From Avena insularis (lineage: Eukaryota; Streptophyta; Magnoliopsida; Poales; Poaceae), in the NCBI GenBank assembly GCA_023614405.1, contig CM042687.1, forward strand, positions 262,923,480 through 262,987,479: a stretch of DNA of 64,000 bases, in the 5' to 3' direction. The notes below the pieces were generated by a model. It worked only from the letters and a program-made list of their open reading frames with translations. It was not told the DNA's origin and ran no database searches. Each line of letters starts with the position of its first letter. Within the stretch, counting starts at the first letter, position 1. Position numbers and translations under genes: made by a program. Positions 1 through 11,635 of the stretch are shown here, one piece after another.

Positions 1-1100
1 CCTGATCTACCCCTCCTTATGTCACCATCTTGGTGAGATGATCAAGATTGTGATTGGTGTGATCTTGCTTGGCTTTGATTTGCTTTAGCTGGGCTGCTAT
101 TCTTGGTGTGTATGAACAAGGAAATGGTGTGGGGATGCCTCCCACAGCTATGCTGATGGTTTTGTGTGTGTGGAGCTGTTGCTGTGGTGCTGACAGCACA
201 TACCATGCAGTTTGGTGTTTGTGATGCTTGTGTGCCTGCAGCACACCTTGTGGATATGCTCTGAATTTGAAAGTTACTTTTATCAGATTACCTTTTACCT
301 GGCTGGTGAAACTTGCCCCTCCTTGCTGTTTATTTGGCTTATGACTTGAAATTATGAAAGATATATTCTTTCATATTGGTAAAATTTTCCCCTTTGAGAG
401 ATTACTCAATGATGATCTTTGAACAGTGCACTTCACTGTCAAATCTGAGAGTATAATAATTTTAATCCTTAACTTTCTTTCTTTTTAGTTTCTGTTTATT
501 TTGCAGGTACCGGACATGGAAATTCAAGACTTTAGTCTAGGTTTTCTTTTTCTTTATAGAATAGTCATATGTAATATTTATTTATTCTTTTGTAATTTTA
601 TTTTTATTCTTTTGTAATTTTATTTTTATTCTTTTGTAATAAAGATTGTACTATTATTCAATAAATAAAGATTCTTCTTTTGTTTCATGTACTATTGTAA
701 AGACTCCAATAAGTTACATTTGAAACTCATTTATTGAATAAGTTAACTTTCATTTTTATTGATTAATTTCTTTCACTTAAAGTTTGAGTTATTATTTTTT
801 AACTCTTGATTAAATCAAATTACTCAAACTTAATTCTAAATCCTTCTACCTTATAAATCCAACATTCAAATTTAAATTCAAATTTCATTTCCCAGAACAT
901 ACTAATCCACAAAGATCATATCAAAGTCTATAACAATCATCCTTCAAGACTATGCCTAATCTCAAAGCATGAAAGAAACTTTGATCACTTTAGGTTTTCA
1001 TTTGGCGAAAAATTTACCCACATTTTTATAGATGAATGCATGCAATATCACAGATTCCTAAATCTACCCTTCGTTGGTTCCTAAATGTTGGGATGTTACA
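1..1100 (-). mobile_element. Inverted LTR fragment (element E) inserted into element A
   Basis: AT-rich sequence without a plausible gene that stops abruptly at 1100 in GGGATGTTACA, the reverse complement of the TGTAACATCCC start shared by the LTRs of elements A and C. Immediately after it, at 1101, the reading frame of element A's reverse transcriptase resumes in mid-domain ([18 protein letters not shown] region). The simplest reading is that the 5' part of an LTR in reverse orientation lies here, belonging to an element that inserted into A and extends off the left edge. Near the end it has the AATGCATGCAAT-type motif that also occurs near the starts of the other LTRs. The candidate target duplication is TTGTA (1101-1105); its partner would be outside the window. 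Confidence 0.55.
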
Positions 1101-3566
1101 TTGTATGAGTATACCGTGATGCCATTTGGATTGACAAATGCACCGGCTTATTTCATGAACATGATGAACAAGGTGTTCATGGAGTTTCTTGACAAGTTTT
1201 TTTATCGTATTCATCGACAATATTTTGATCTATTCCCAGAGAAAAGAAGAGCATGAAGAACATTTGCGTTTGATACTTGAGAAGCTCAAGGAGCACAAGT
1301 TGTATGCCAAGTTGAGTAAGTGTGAATTCTGGTTGAATGAATTTGGATTTCTTGGACACATTGTGTCAGGAGATGGTATAGATGTCGACCCCGCAAAGGT
1401 GTCAGCTGTAACTGAGTGGGAATCTCCCAAGTCAGTTAAAGAAGTTCACAGTTTCCTAGGCTTGGTAGGATAGTATAGAAGGTTCATTGAGAATTTCTCA
1501 AAGGTAGCTAAGCCAATGAAGGAGTTACTTAAGAAAGATAAGAAGTTTGATTGGACTGAAGGATGTGAAATCAGTTTCCAATAATTGAAGAAAAGACTAG
1601 TATCAGCACCAGTCTTATGTCTGCCAGATTTGGAGAAGGATTTCCAAGTCTATTGTGATGCATCTCACCAAGGATTGGGTGGAGTTTTGACGCAAGAAGG
1701 GAAAGTTCTGGCTTATGCCTCGAGACAACTCAAAACTCATGAAGTGAATTATCCTACTCATGATTTAGATTTAGCCTCTGTTGTCCATGCACTCAAAACA
1801 TGGAGACATTATATTTTGGGAAAACGTTGTGAAGTGTTCACGGATCACAAGAGTTTGAAATATATCTTCACTCAGAAGGAACTCAATATGAGACAAATAA
1901 GGTGACTAGAGCTCATCAAACACTGTGACTTGAGTTTGCAATACCATCCCGGTAAAGCAAATGTTGTAGCAGATGCTTTAAGCCGTAAGGTTTATGTGAA
2001 TGGCCTTACTAAGGGAGAATTGCCGGATGATCTGTGTGCCCAATTCAAAGATCTCAGATTGGAGATAGTGCCTAAAGGATATCTCATGTCATTGGATGTT
2101 CAACCAACATTGTTGGACAAGATCAAAGAAGCCCAAAAGTTGGACAAGGAAATAGAGGAGATTAAAGGTAAAATTTGTGAAGGGAATGCTAAAGGATTCC
2201 ACAAAGATGAACAAGGTACTTTATGGTATGGAAAGCGTATCTGCATTCCACAAGATCCGGAGCTTCAGAATTGATTCTGCAAGAAGCGCACAACTCACCA
2301 TATTCTATTCATCCAGGTAACACCAAAATGTACATGGATGTGAAGGAAAGATTTTGGTGGAACAGCCTCAAGAAGGATATCATGGAACATATTGCATTGT
2401 GTGATGTGTGTAGTCGAGTGAAAGCGGAACATCAGAAACTAGCAGGGTTATTGCAACCACTACCTATTCCTAATTGGAAGTGGGATAAGATTGGTATGGA
2501 TTTTATCACCGTACTACCAAGGACTAGATCCGGATATGATTCTATTTGGGTGGTTGTGGATCGCCTAACTAAAGTGGCTCATTTCATACCCGTGAAGACT
2601 ACCTATACCAGTGCTAAGTTAGCTAAGATCTATATGAATAGGATTGTATGTCTGCATGGAGTACCTAAGAGTATTGTGTTTGATAGAGGAACTCAATTCA
2701 CTTTGCATTTTTGGCGACAACTACACGAATCATTGGGAACAAGATTAGAGTTCAGCACAGCTTTTCACCCCCAGACTGATGGACAGACAGAAAGGACCAA
2801 TCAGATTTTGGAGGATATGTTGAGGGCATGTGCCCTAGACTATGGTGCTAGTTGGGATGAAAGTCTGCCTTACACAGAATTCTCTTATAATACCAAATAT
2901 CAAGCAAGCATTGAGATGGCACCGTTTGAATTTCTTTACGGAAGGAAGTGTACTACGCCATTTCTATGGAGTGGCGTTGGAGAAATAAATTTGTTCGGAC
3001 CAGAATTGATCAAGGAAGCTGAAGAGAAAGTCAAATTGGTAAAGGACATATTGAAGATAGCCCAGTCCCAACAAAAGAGCTACGCAGATCCAAAGCATAG
3101 AGAAGTCACCTATGAGGTAGGTGATAGAGCCTATCTTAGAGTCTCACCACTTCATGGTGTGAAGAGATTTGGAGTCAAAGGAAAATTGGCACCAAGATAT
3201 GTTGGGCAATTCAAGATTTTGAGCCACAAAGGGGAAGTGGCTTATGAAACTGAATTACCTGAATCACTGTCAGCAGTTCACAATGTGTTTCATGCGAGTC
3301 AGCTGAAGAAGTGTCATCCGGAGATGGAAGAAACCTCATTGAAGGACACTATACCTTTGGAAGAGGTTCAGTTGGAAAGTTACCTTACCTATGAGGAGAA
3401 ACCTATCAAAATTATTGAGACCGCAGAAAGAGTTACTCATACCAAGACTATCAAATTCTGCAAAGTTCAGTGGAACCATCATACCGAAGAAGAAGCAACT
3501 TGGGAAAGAGAAAATGATCTTCGGAAAGACCACCCTCACCTATTTGCTAGCCAATCCGAATCTTGA
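1101..3566 (+). pseudogene. Element A pol: RT, RNase H, integrase, chromodomain (decayed)
   Basis: Retrotransposon polyprotein remnant. Order seen: RT palm ([13 protein letters not shown] near 1118-1160, then FIDNILIY near 1209-1232), thumb ([20 protein letters not shown]), RNase H ([14 protein letters not shown] near 1648; [20 protein letters not shown] near 1839), the [14 protein letters not shown] linker, integrase zinc finger, integrase core ([38 protein letters not shown]) and a chromodomain ending near 3560 ([15 protein letters not shown]). Damage: a frameshift in a T run near 1197-1203, in-frame stops at 1471, 1582 and 1903, and a frame change near 2230-2270. The YxDD-type site reads FIDN, so the second catalytic aspartate is asparagine. 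The 2223-3566 part, integrase plus chromodomain, is still one open frame of 447 residues. Confidence 0.9.
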
Positions 3567-3580
3567 GGGAGAGGTTCATC

Positions 3581-3594
3581 TTAAGGGGGTTAGA
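3581..3594 (+). other. Polypurine tract of element A
   Basis: TTAAGGGGGTTAGA lies 2 bp before the 3' LTR start at 3597, where plus-strand DNA priming would occur. Element C has the similar TTTAAGGGGGGAAGG at the equivalent place. Confidence 0.75.
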
Positions 3595-3596
3595 TT

Positions 3597-6082
3597 TGTA
3601 ACATCCCAAATTTCATGATTTTTAAAAGCATGCATTGCATTCATATCATCATAGCATCTAGAGCTTGCACAAAAAATTTCAAAGTTTGAAACTAAATAAA
3701 ACCATTTTTATGCCCATTTTATAAATCATATGAGGCATGGTTTTATTTTTATTTTCAAAGGACCAAAGTGTTTTTGAGTGGACAAGTGTGTTTGACACAC
3801 TTTTGAATGCAAGTTTCAGTCTAAAAAAATCCAGGAAAAATTGAATTCAAACAAGTTTGAAATTGAGTCTTAAAACCATTCCTGAAATTCAAAACAGAAA
3901 AATAAAAGGATAAAGAAAAAAATAAAACAGCTCGCTACCTATTCGGCCCATCCCCAAAACCATCCCAGCAAGCCCACCCGGGCCACTCCCTCCCTCTCTC
4001 TCACCCGCGCTAACCCTACCCCGCGCACACTGCCACTGGGCCCAGGCCAGCTCATCTCTTCTTCCCCAAAATCCCGCGCGCGACCACGTCGTCGTCGGCC
4101 GTTTCCTCCCCATTCACTGCCACGATCAATCCCATTGATTTGCCACGCGATTGATGCCCCTGCTCTGGCTATATAACCACCACCTCGCTTCGGTCATTTC
4201 CCCCCAAACACCCACGCCCAATCGCCCCCAGGCTGCCCGCATTCAAGCTTGCACCGCCGCTGCCCGAGTGCCTCTGGAGAACGATTCTGGTGATCACAGT
4301 CCACCCCGTGCCTTCTGATTCATGCTGTCGTGCTCCCCTTGTTCTTGCGCTTCTTCCCATGCCCTCTGTTTATCTGCTTGTGACCCAGAACATCGACTCC
4401 GTCAACCACGCGAATGCCCAAAGCTTCGTCCAACTCCGGCGAGTAATTACGTCCAGGTTCACATGCCCCTTGGCCTCCGATTCAAACTCACTTGCATGCC
4501 TTTTCCTTGTGCACACCCTGATGCTTTTTGTTTGCACTACGGTGACCTAGGTCGTCGCCTCCGCCGTTGTTGGCAAAAGCCCGACGCTGTCTGCAACTCC
4601 GACAAGCTCCCACGACCACAACAGCTCGCTCTTGTCCAAGACAAGGCCACCTCGAGCATCCTCGCATCCGTGCGATGCTGGTAAGCATCACCACCGCCCC
4701 TAGCCCCCTCTGGAATTGCCGGAGCATCACTGGCAGTAGTGCTGCTGCCGCCAGCACCCATTTGCGCCGCCCATCCTTGGTCGCGTGGTCGTTAGCCATA
4801 GGATTTAGATCTGGCGTCTTAGATTAGATCGCCAGGCTGAAGCGGTATCGCCGGATCTGGACCATAGGATCACACTTAGATCCAACGGCCCATGCGCATG
4901 ATCCGCGCGAAGCGGTACAGGCGAACCAGACACGGCCATGTGTCTGTGTTTTTGTTTTAAAATCTGTTTTTGAATCTATTAGAGATTTAAAGTTATAAAA
5001 TTCATAAATTTAGTTCTGTTTGGCCAAAATTTTCAAATATATATCAATGGATTTAGAAAATTGAGCCCTACATTACTGTGGGCTTGAATTTGTATTTTGC
5101 TTCTGGAAAAATAGGTTTATTTGCAGAACACATTATAGGCTTATTTTGGCTTTGTAAAATGTTTATAGGATTGTTTTGAGGCAAATTTGAGTTTGTTTAG
5201 ACTTTAGATGGATTGCTTTGTGTTCAGTACTGTTTGATTTGACTTTCTTGGTATAGAAAAATCATTTAATTGCATTTGCATGCATTCATGTATAATTTGT
5301 TTGATTATTTGAATGTGAATTTGGTGCTATGATTTTATGTGTATATTTTTTTGCTAGTGGTGATTGTGATTGTGAGGATTGTTGCTACTCCCCCAACTAC
5401 CAAGGCAAGTGGTGCTTCATGTATTTTGTCCTATTATTTTGACTATGCACTAGTGATATTTTGAATAGGGATTGCATGAAATTTCTCTAAGTATATATAC
5501 TATGTTATGCCTTGGGAAATCCTAGTAGTTGTAGTCTTAGTAGAAATTTCTCTAAGTTAAGAAACTTGTTATGTTATCATGCTTAGCCTAGCTAGTAGCA
5601 AACAAAGGTGGAATATTCATTCTATGGAATTTTGCTAAGTCTATGACTTGTGTTTTGATTAACAAAACAACTATATGAATGAATCACCTGGGTGGAATGG
5701 TATGTTGGTTTATGTTGAGTGGTTACACAAGGCCCATGTCTATGGTTTACCTTGTGTATCTCACTTGTGGAAAGCCACCTAGGAACAAAGGGATTTGAGA
5801 TGTTTAGTGTTGAGAAGCTTCTAGTGCAACCACATGGCATATGGGCTCTGCCTTGACACAATAGGTTGCAAGAACTTAGCCAGATGGACAGTTGGTGGTA
5901 GGGTGATAGGATGGAACGCGTCCATGGCGGTCTAAGGGAATGCTTCTGAAAAGTCTTGTCTCGATGCATGTCGAGTCTTGTGGGGAAAGTGCACCACCTC
6001 TTGAGAGGTTAAAACCTAAGTACTTAGCCGTGTCCCCGACAATGGACAATTTGAGCATCAAAGACATTGAAGCTATCAAGGA
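3597..6082 (+). repeat. 3' LTR of element A, right end missing
   Basis: Starts TGTAACATCCCAAATTTCATG directly after the polypurine tract. It contains an AT-rich first 350 bp, a GC-rich block at about 3940-4900, a TATA box TATATAA at 4170-4176, a candidate intron 4681-5357 (donor G|GTAAGC, acceptor TTTGCTAG) and an AT-rich tail. No TG...CA end is reached: at about 6083 the sequence switches to the LTR of element B1. By analogy with the 3.8-kb LTR of element C, roughly the last 0.7-0.8 kb appears to be missing. Small open frames in the GC-rich block (4290-4827) have no recognisable domain and are not called. Confidence 0.75.
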
Positions 6083-6297
6083 TCTTGGGGTAGGTCGAGT
6101 CGGTTACAGATTAGGGTTGAACCCTTTGAAATTCTTTCTATAGCTAGTAATGTTCTCCAAGAAGTCACACCCATATGGGCCTTGGTCACTCGAATCCTTC
6201 CCGGGCTTCATCATCCGCACGGGGTAATCATGTGGGCCCCTATCAGGCCGGTACCGGGTAGGCTAACATTAGGCACCCATAGGGCATACCATTGTCA
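6083..6297 (-). repeat. Truncated 3' LTR of element B1
   Basis: Matches the last ~215 bp of the LTR at 17943-18446, starting in the segment GGGGTAGGTCGAG and ending TTGTCA at 6297. The first ~290 bp are missing, and the sequence left of 6083 is the LTR of element A. The next base starts the polypurine-tract-like GTAGCCCCCGAGTG. Confidence 0.8.
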
Positions 6298-7147
6298 GTA
6301 GCCCCCGAGTGTTCAGTTGAATAGGAGATTCAACTAGAGACTCTCAAGTCTTTCGGGTGCTTTCATCTGAATAAATTTCAAGTTAGTATGTTGGTTCATA
6401 GGGATTGTTGATACGTGTGCATGACTCACCCGATGGATCAGGGCCAGTTAACTGTCTTTGGACAAAACAACACGATCTACTTCAGACTCGAGTCCCTGGA
6501 CTCGAATACGGAAAATTGCTGGCGTAATTCGACTCAGGCCGCGGAGGTCTTACAAGAGTCAAATTTTAGTGTTTTAAGTTATGTACCCAACGCGTCCATC
6601 AATATTTTTTATCGTGCTTGCTGTCACGGAATATTCTTAGCAAAGAGCAGTTGTGTGTGTTGCTAGGCCATCAGATGATATCTGTAGGTCTTATCTTTGC
6701 GTTGTAGACACAACATCCAAAATTTTATCACCACGGAGGCGTTTCAGGTGACCAAGGAGACGGTATCTCTCTTAGCATAAATTTGGGAAAAGTTGCCAAT
6801 GCGATTTTACTGTTGTTATGAAGGATCCGAAGGATCTCATTCGAATAATTCATAGGATGTGCGACCAACGCTCCCTATGGGAGTAGCCCCCGAGTGTCAG
6901 TTCGAGTCACAGACTCGAGCAGAAACTTTAAGTTATCAATTAAGCAAAACAATGACCCAGATTCAGGTGAACAAGATCCCTATGGGAGTAGCCCTCGAGT
7001 CCATAAGTGAGTCGCAGACTCGAAAAAGGACTCGGAGCATTAGAAAGTGTTTCGAATTGACATGGGAACCATATCAAATTCTCATGTGCGCGGCTAGACC
7101 TCCTAATAGCAGTAGCCCCCGAGCAGTTGGTTGAGTCATAGACTCGA
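6297..7147 (-). repeat. Four PPT-like motifs each followed by a hairpin (B1 3' untranslated region)
   Basis: The motif AGTAGCCCCCGAGT occurs at 6297-6310, 6881-6895, 6986-7000 (one mismatch) and 7111-7123. Read on the - strand the first copy is the purine-rich tract abutting the 3' LTR. Each copy is followed, roughly 5-15 bp on, by an inverted repeat: 6316-6334 (GTTGAAT/ATTCAAC, 5-nt loop), 6902-6918 (TCGAGTC/GACTCGA, 3-nt loop), 7009-7021 (GAGTC/GACTC) and 7131-7147 (7 bp with one G-T pair). Stem sequences differ between copies yet mostly remain paired. B2 has the same arrangement. Confidence 0.8.
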
Positions 7148-7639
7148 GTAAGTACTTTTACTTGCAGCCAAAGGTTTGTAGCCATTGCTGGCCTTTGCTT
7201 TGCTAAAGTCATTGCTGATGCTTGGTAAGCTCAATCGTCTGCGGCGGCAGTGATGACAAGAATAGACGCTCGTGGGTCCCACTTTGTGACAGCGATTTGA
7301 CTAGTCACGTGTTGTTTACGCATAAATTTACTGCGCCTCCTCGATTTCTGCGCATAGTGGGTGGCATGTTCGCGATGGTTCGGGCGATGCCTGCCACGTG
7401 TATGTCACGATGCAAGACACGTGTTAGGGTAAATAGATCAACGGCTCTGCTTCATCGTCCTCGTCGTTTTATACCGTGGAGAGCTGCGGTAATTCTCCCC
7501 CTTGCCATTTTCTTTCACCGTTCTCTGTTTTTCTGCCTCCTCCATTCTCAGAGATCACACATGTTGTGCATTGGACGTCCTTCGCGTCTTTCCCTCTTCT
7601 CTTCTTTGCGCCCATCACACCACGCGCCGTGCAGGCAAG

Positions 7640-10600
7640 ATGGGCAAGTCTAAGAAATCTGCTTCTGCTGCTGCAGGGACGAGCGTCGTCGACACTGCCA
7701 AGAAGGCCTCCACCGCCAGCCGCGTCATCGATGGTGGTTGGCAGCAGTCTTCGATCAGGGAGGTGGGATTGTGCCGCCTGCGCAAGTCCTGCCTGATCTC
7801 GAAGGAGAAGGGCGACGCCATTCTTCCTGGCGAGGATGTACCCTAGACCCACCCGAAGGTTTCCAGGTTATGTTTTATGCTTTTGTCATCCGCGGGCTTT
7901 CTCTCTCTTCATGGGATTCTCTTTCTTTACGGGCTACAACTTTACCAGTTGTCGCCCAATTCCCTTTTGCACATCGCGGACTTCATCATGCTATGTGAGT
8001 GTTGACTCAGAATCGAGCCTCTCTTTGGCCTCTTCAGGAAGCTCTTTTCCCTGAAGAGCCAATCTGGTACTAGCGGTGTTTACGTGCTGGGTGGGTGCGG
8101 GATATCCATCCGCCCCACCGTTTAGTATTTCACCTTCCACCTCTGTGAATCCGTCCAAGGATGGAGGAACGAGTGGTTTTACCTTCGCGACTCCAAGCTC
8201 GACGGCCAGCATTATGGATTAGCTCCCTTCGACGCCAGCAAGGTGGTTACCCAAAAGCGCTCGTGGTACAATGATGTTGTGGAGGGTGAGACCAAGGTGG
8301 TGGGGAAGCTGTACCAGCGGGTGGAGGCACTCCAGCTGGTGCGGGGCAAGCAGGTCTGCGGCATCAACATCATCCGGACGTTCCTTAAGCGTCGGGTGCA
8401 GCCCCTCCAAGCGAGGGCGTACACGATGTTTTTGTATTCCGGCGCCACCGACCAACGAGAGTGGAGGATGAGTATATGTCCTCAGCCGACCTCGACCGAG
8501 TGCTCCGACCCATGCTGAAGTATAGGGGCTGACGAGGAGCTGCCAGGGAATTCTTTGACTTCCCCCTTCACTGCCAGGAAGGAAGTTCCTCAGGTAAGTC
8601 TTGTGCTTGCACGTAGTGCATTTTTGATTGTTTTCGTCTTCTATTCTTGACTTGTACATGCACATCTGTTGCTCCGCAGGAGCTTAAGGTGGAGAGCATG
8701 ATGCCTCCCCTTCCTAAAAAATACTCGGCTGCGCCAGATGGCGTGGATACGGAATCTGATTCTATGCTCCCTCCCGCGTAGTCGCCAACTACGGAAGCCC
8801 CCGAGCATAGCGAAGGGATCTCTCGCAAGAGGGCCCGAAGTGAAAGTTCGAATGGGGTGACCGCACCATCACCGAAAGGTCCCGCCTTCCTCGAGCGACA
8901 CTTTAGGGATGAAGGCGCTACCTCCCCAATTCCTGCTATACCCATTCGGGTCATGGATCCTCAACCGCCGGCCAAGAAGAAAAATAAGAAGACGCCAGTC
9001 TTCAACCTCTCTGATATTCCTTCGTAAGTATCGAATGCTCTTTATGTTTTTGATTGTACTTCATCTTCTTGATGTTTAAGTGTCTCATTACTGTACCAGG
9101 AGGTCTTCCTCAGCCGAATCTGTAAAGGATGAGACTGAAGAAGTTGTTGTGGAATCTAATATGGTTCATGCGGAACATGTAACTGCCTCTCCAAAGATAC
9201 CGGCCAATTCCGGTGACATCGGGTCGAGCTCCTAGAAGCCAAGGACTCGTGCGGTTGTTACCCGGAAGACGCAAGCTACTCCTTCGGAGTCTTCGGAGTC
9301 TTCGGGTGGTCATGTAAGTACTTTGTCATTTGATGCGGGCGAGCCCCCGAGTCCTTTGTTTACCTGACTTGCTGATTCTTTACTGTAGCCCTTCATCCGC
9401 GATGTCAACCGCCTCGGACAACAATACCTTGCCTTGGAGGATAGCTTTCGGCAACTCCAATGTGTGTATACTTCTGCTCTTTATCCTCAGGTAATGATGA
9501 ATGTTTCTTTTCTGATCTTGTTTCCTATTGATTGTCGTAGATGAGAACAATGAAGCTCTCCACAAGCTGAACACACTTGAAAAGAGGCACAACCAGGCGG
9601 AGACCAAGGCGAAAGATGCCATGGAGGCCCTTGAACGTTGCCGGAAGGAGGCCCAAGATCGCGAGCAGCAGCTTGCGACTGCCACGGCGTCTCGGGAGAA
9701 GGCAATGGCAAAACAACTTATGGATACTGCCAAAGCGCTGTCTGGTAAGTTACCATATGCTCCTTTTCATGAGTTTGTTTCTGGTGTGTTTCCTTTGCCT
9801 CATCCGAAATTTCTTTACCGGAATCCGCAAATTCCACTAGCATCGCGTTTGACCATGGTGCCTTGGAACATGGGGAGCCCATGGCAGATGCTGTTGCGGT
9901 GGTCGAAGACTGTTGCATCTCTACCGTCGAGACACTGGGAAAGGCCAAGGAGGTCCTTGCCCGCTTCTACCGGGAGATCTTCCCGAAGGGCGTCGCCCTT
10001 GACGATGTCGATTCCCAAGCAAAGGCCTTGGCGGGTGATGCCCCTACGGACTACAAGAAGACCCAAAAGGGTGTCGGCGCTACCCTAGGCCTGGAAATGG
10101 CAATGGCAACTGGCGTGCAGTTGAACCTGAGCCATGTCATCTCCAGGATGCCGGTGGCGGCGAATGACACTGAGGAAGCCTTTGATCCCTTCACCTCCTG
10201 TTGCAAGCACTTTGGACCGAAACTCATTGATTTTCTAGCCACATATGCGCTGGAGCAGCAGCGGGCAGCCAAGGCAAAAGCCTCGGAGTCCAAAATTGCT
10301 CCAGATGCGGCTGCTCCTTAGGGCCCATGTGTCATAGTTTCTTTTGTAGTCATTTGATTTTCCTTTTTACAGTGTGCATGTAATGCCCCGTACAGGATGA
10401 ATCTGACTCTACCACGTAGTGGTTATTTTGATGTAAATATACACATATCCTTTGGCTACTGTCGGTTGCATCTGTCTTTATGCTCTATCATATGTGTGTC
10501 TCTTAGGGTCCTTCAAATGCTGATCAAGTGGCTCCGTCATCCGCCTTGACTATTGCTCGTCCACCATCGAGTGAGGCATCGCATATGCCTTTGCTACGTG

Positions 10601-11334
10601 ATCGTATCCGAATCCTGAAGAAGGACGTTCTCATCATCCGTGGCCATCCGAATATTTGGAAATCCAAGACCAAACGGGCCATTGCGAGAGAGGAATTTCT
10701 CCTTGAGGAAATTTGGCAGATCGGCGAGAAAGTCCAATGTAAGTCACCGTGGGCGTGTTTTATTTTTTGACTAGGCCCGACCTCTACATCTTCTGAGCTA
10801 TTGATCTTGTTTCTACTTGTCAATCTTCTTCCGTGGGAAGAGAAGGAGCGAGTTGCTATTCGGCTCAATTGCCTCACCCAACAGGAGTTGGGGGCCGGAG
10901 GCTTCTTTTGGATGGACCGTGATCGGGCAACTATTGTCGCGACGGTTCAAGATCACGTTCACCAGGTGCTTCAGGTACTAAAGAGCGTGAGGTCTTCACT
11001 CGCATCCATATGGGCTGCGATGTTCCCCCTGTATGTGGCTCCATCCAGCTTCTTGGGGCTGCTAGGCAAGTTCTGAAGCAAGGACGCCGTGAAAGAACTT
11101 GTATGTCATCATCTTGTGGCGGGTGCGAAGGCCACACTTGCGCTTGTTGGACTGCATCATCGTGATGTTGACCTAGCGGAAATAGCGGCGGGCCGCCTGT
11201 TCCTCCGGATAGTTTGGCATGGAACATGCACCCGCACTATGTTGCGGTGTCCCGCCATGCTGAAGACATCATCGACTTCTTCGACGAACGAACAAACGTC
11301 CTGCTCCAACGTAGTTGAGTCCTGCGAGTTGTAA
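7640..11334 (+). pseudogene. Antisense multi-exon gene of B1, 'putative gypsy-type transposon' family (decayed)
   Basis: On the strand opposite to pol. Starts MGKSKKSASAAAG at 7640, with a TATA-like TTTTATA about 170 bp upstream that is also present in B2. Recognisable parts: the conserved N-terminal block (QVMFYAFVIRG near 7864), a middle block (QVCGINIIRTF, PLQARA near 8350-8425), a basic linker (KKKNKKTPVFNLSDIPS near 8970), a coiled coil (9528-9740) and a C-terminal block (9863-10321, KAKEVLARFYREIFPKG). A further segment follows (10528-11334). Good splice sites occur: donors after 8592, 9025 and 9313, acceptors before 8681 and 9101. A TAG at 7844-7846 and several frame changes break it. 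The family is known from the complementary strand of Tat-type gypsy elements; its function is unknown to me. Confidence 0.7.
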
Positions 11335-11635
11335 ATATAGTAATGTAAAATCTGTATAATATCGAGTGGGATTTAAGTTGTGTAGTGCGTTGTTGGTTTT
11401 AAGTTGTGCATGTCCTTTTCATTAGCCTGACGTGGTCAGCTACTCAGGATGATGCATTATTGAGGTAGTCGACGAAGTCGTAAGGTGAGGCGTATCCCTC
11501 GAGTGTATTTAGTAATGTAAATGTACGAAAGAGGAAAAGTATGCTGGCCAAGGAACTTAGATTTTATTCATCACATAGTAGGGGGTACAAGTTTCGGCTG
11601 AATAGCCTTATTGAAAGTAAAATACAACTAAGGTT

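Larger units (their letters stand above)
1101..6082 (+). mobile_element. Element A: 3' half of a Ty3/gypsy chromodomain retrotransposon
   Basis: Pol remnant (1101-3566), polypurine tract (3581-3594) and 3' LTR (3597-6082) on the + strand. Domain order reverse transcriptase, RNase H, integrase, C-terminal chromodomain is that of plant chromoviruses; the LTR start and domain sequences resemble the Tekay/Del group. The left half is displaced by the inverted LTR ending at 1100. The right end is lost where the LTR runs into the truncated LTR of element B1 near 6083. It is a dead copy with stops, frameshifts and a changed catalytic residue. Confidence 0.85.

Noticed and set aside
4290..4827. Open frames in the GC-rich part of the element A LTR
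   Set aside because: No recognisable domain, overlapping frames on both strands, and inside an LTR leader region.
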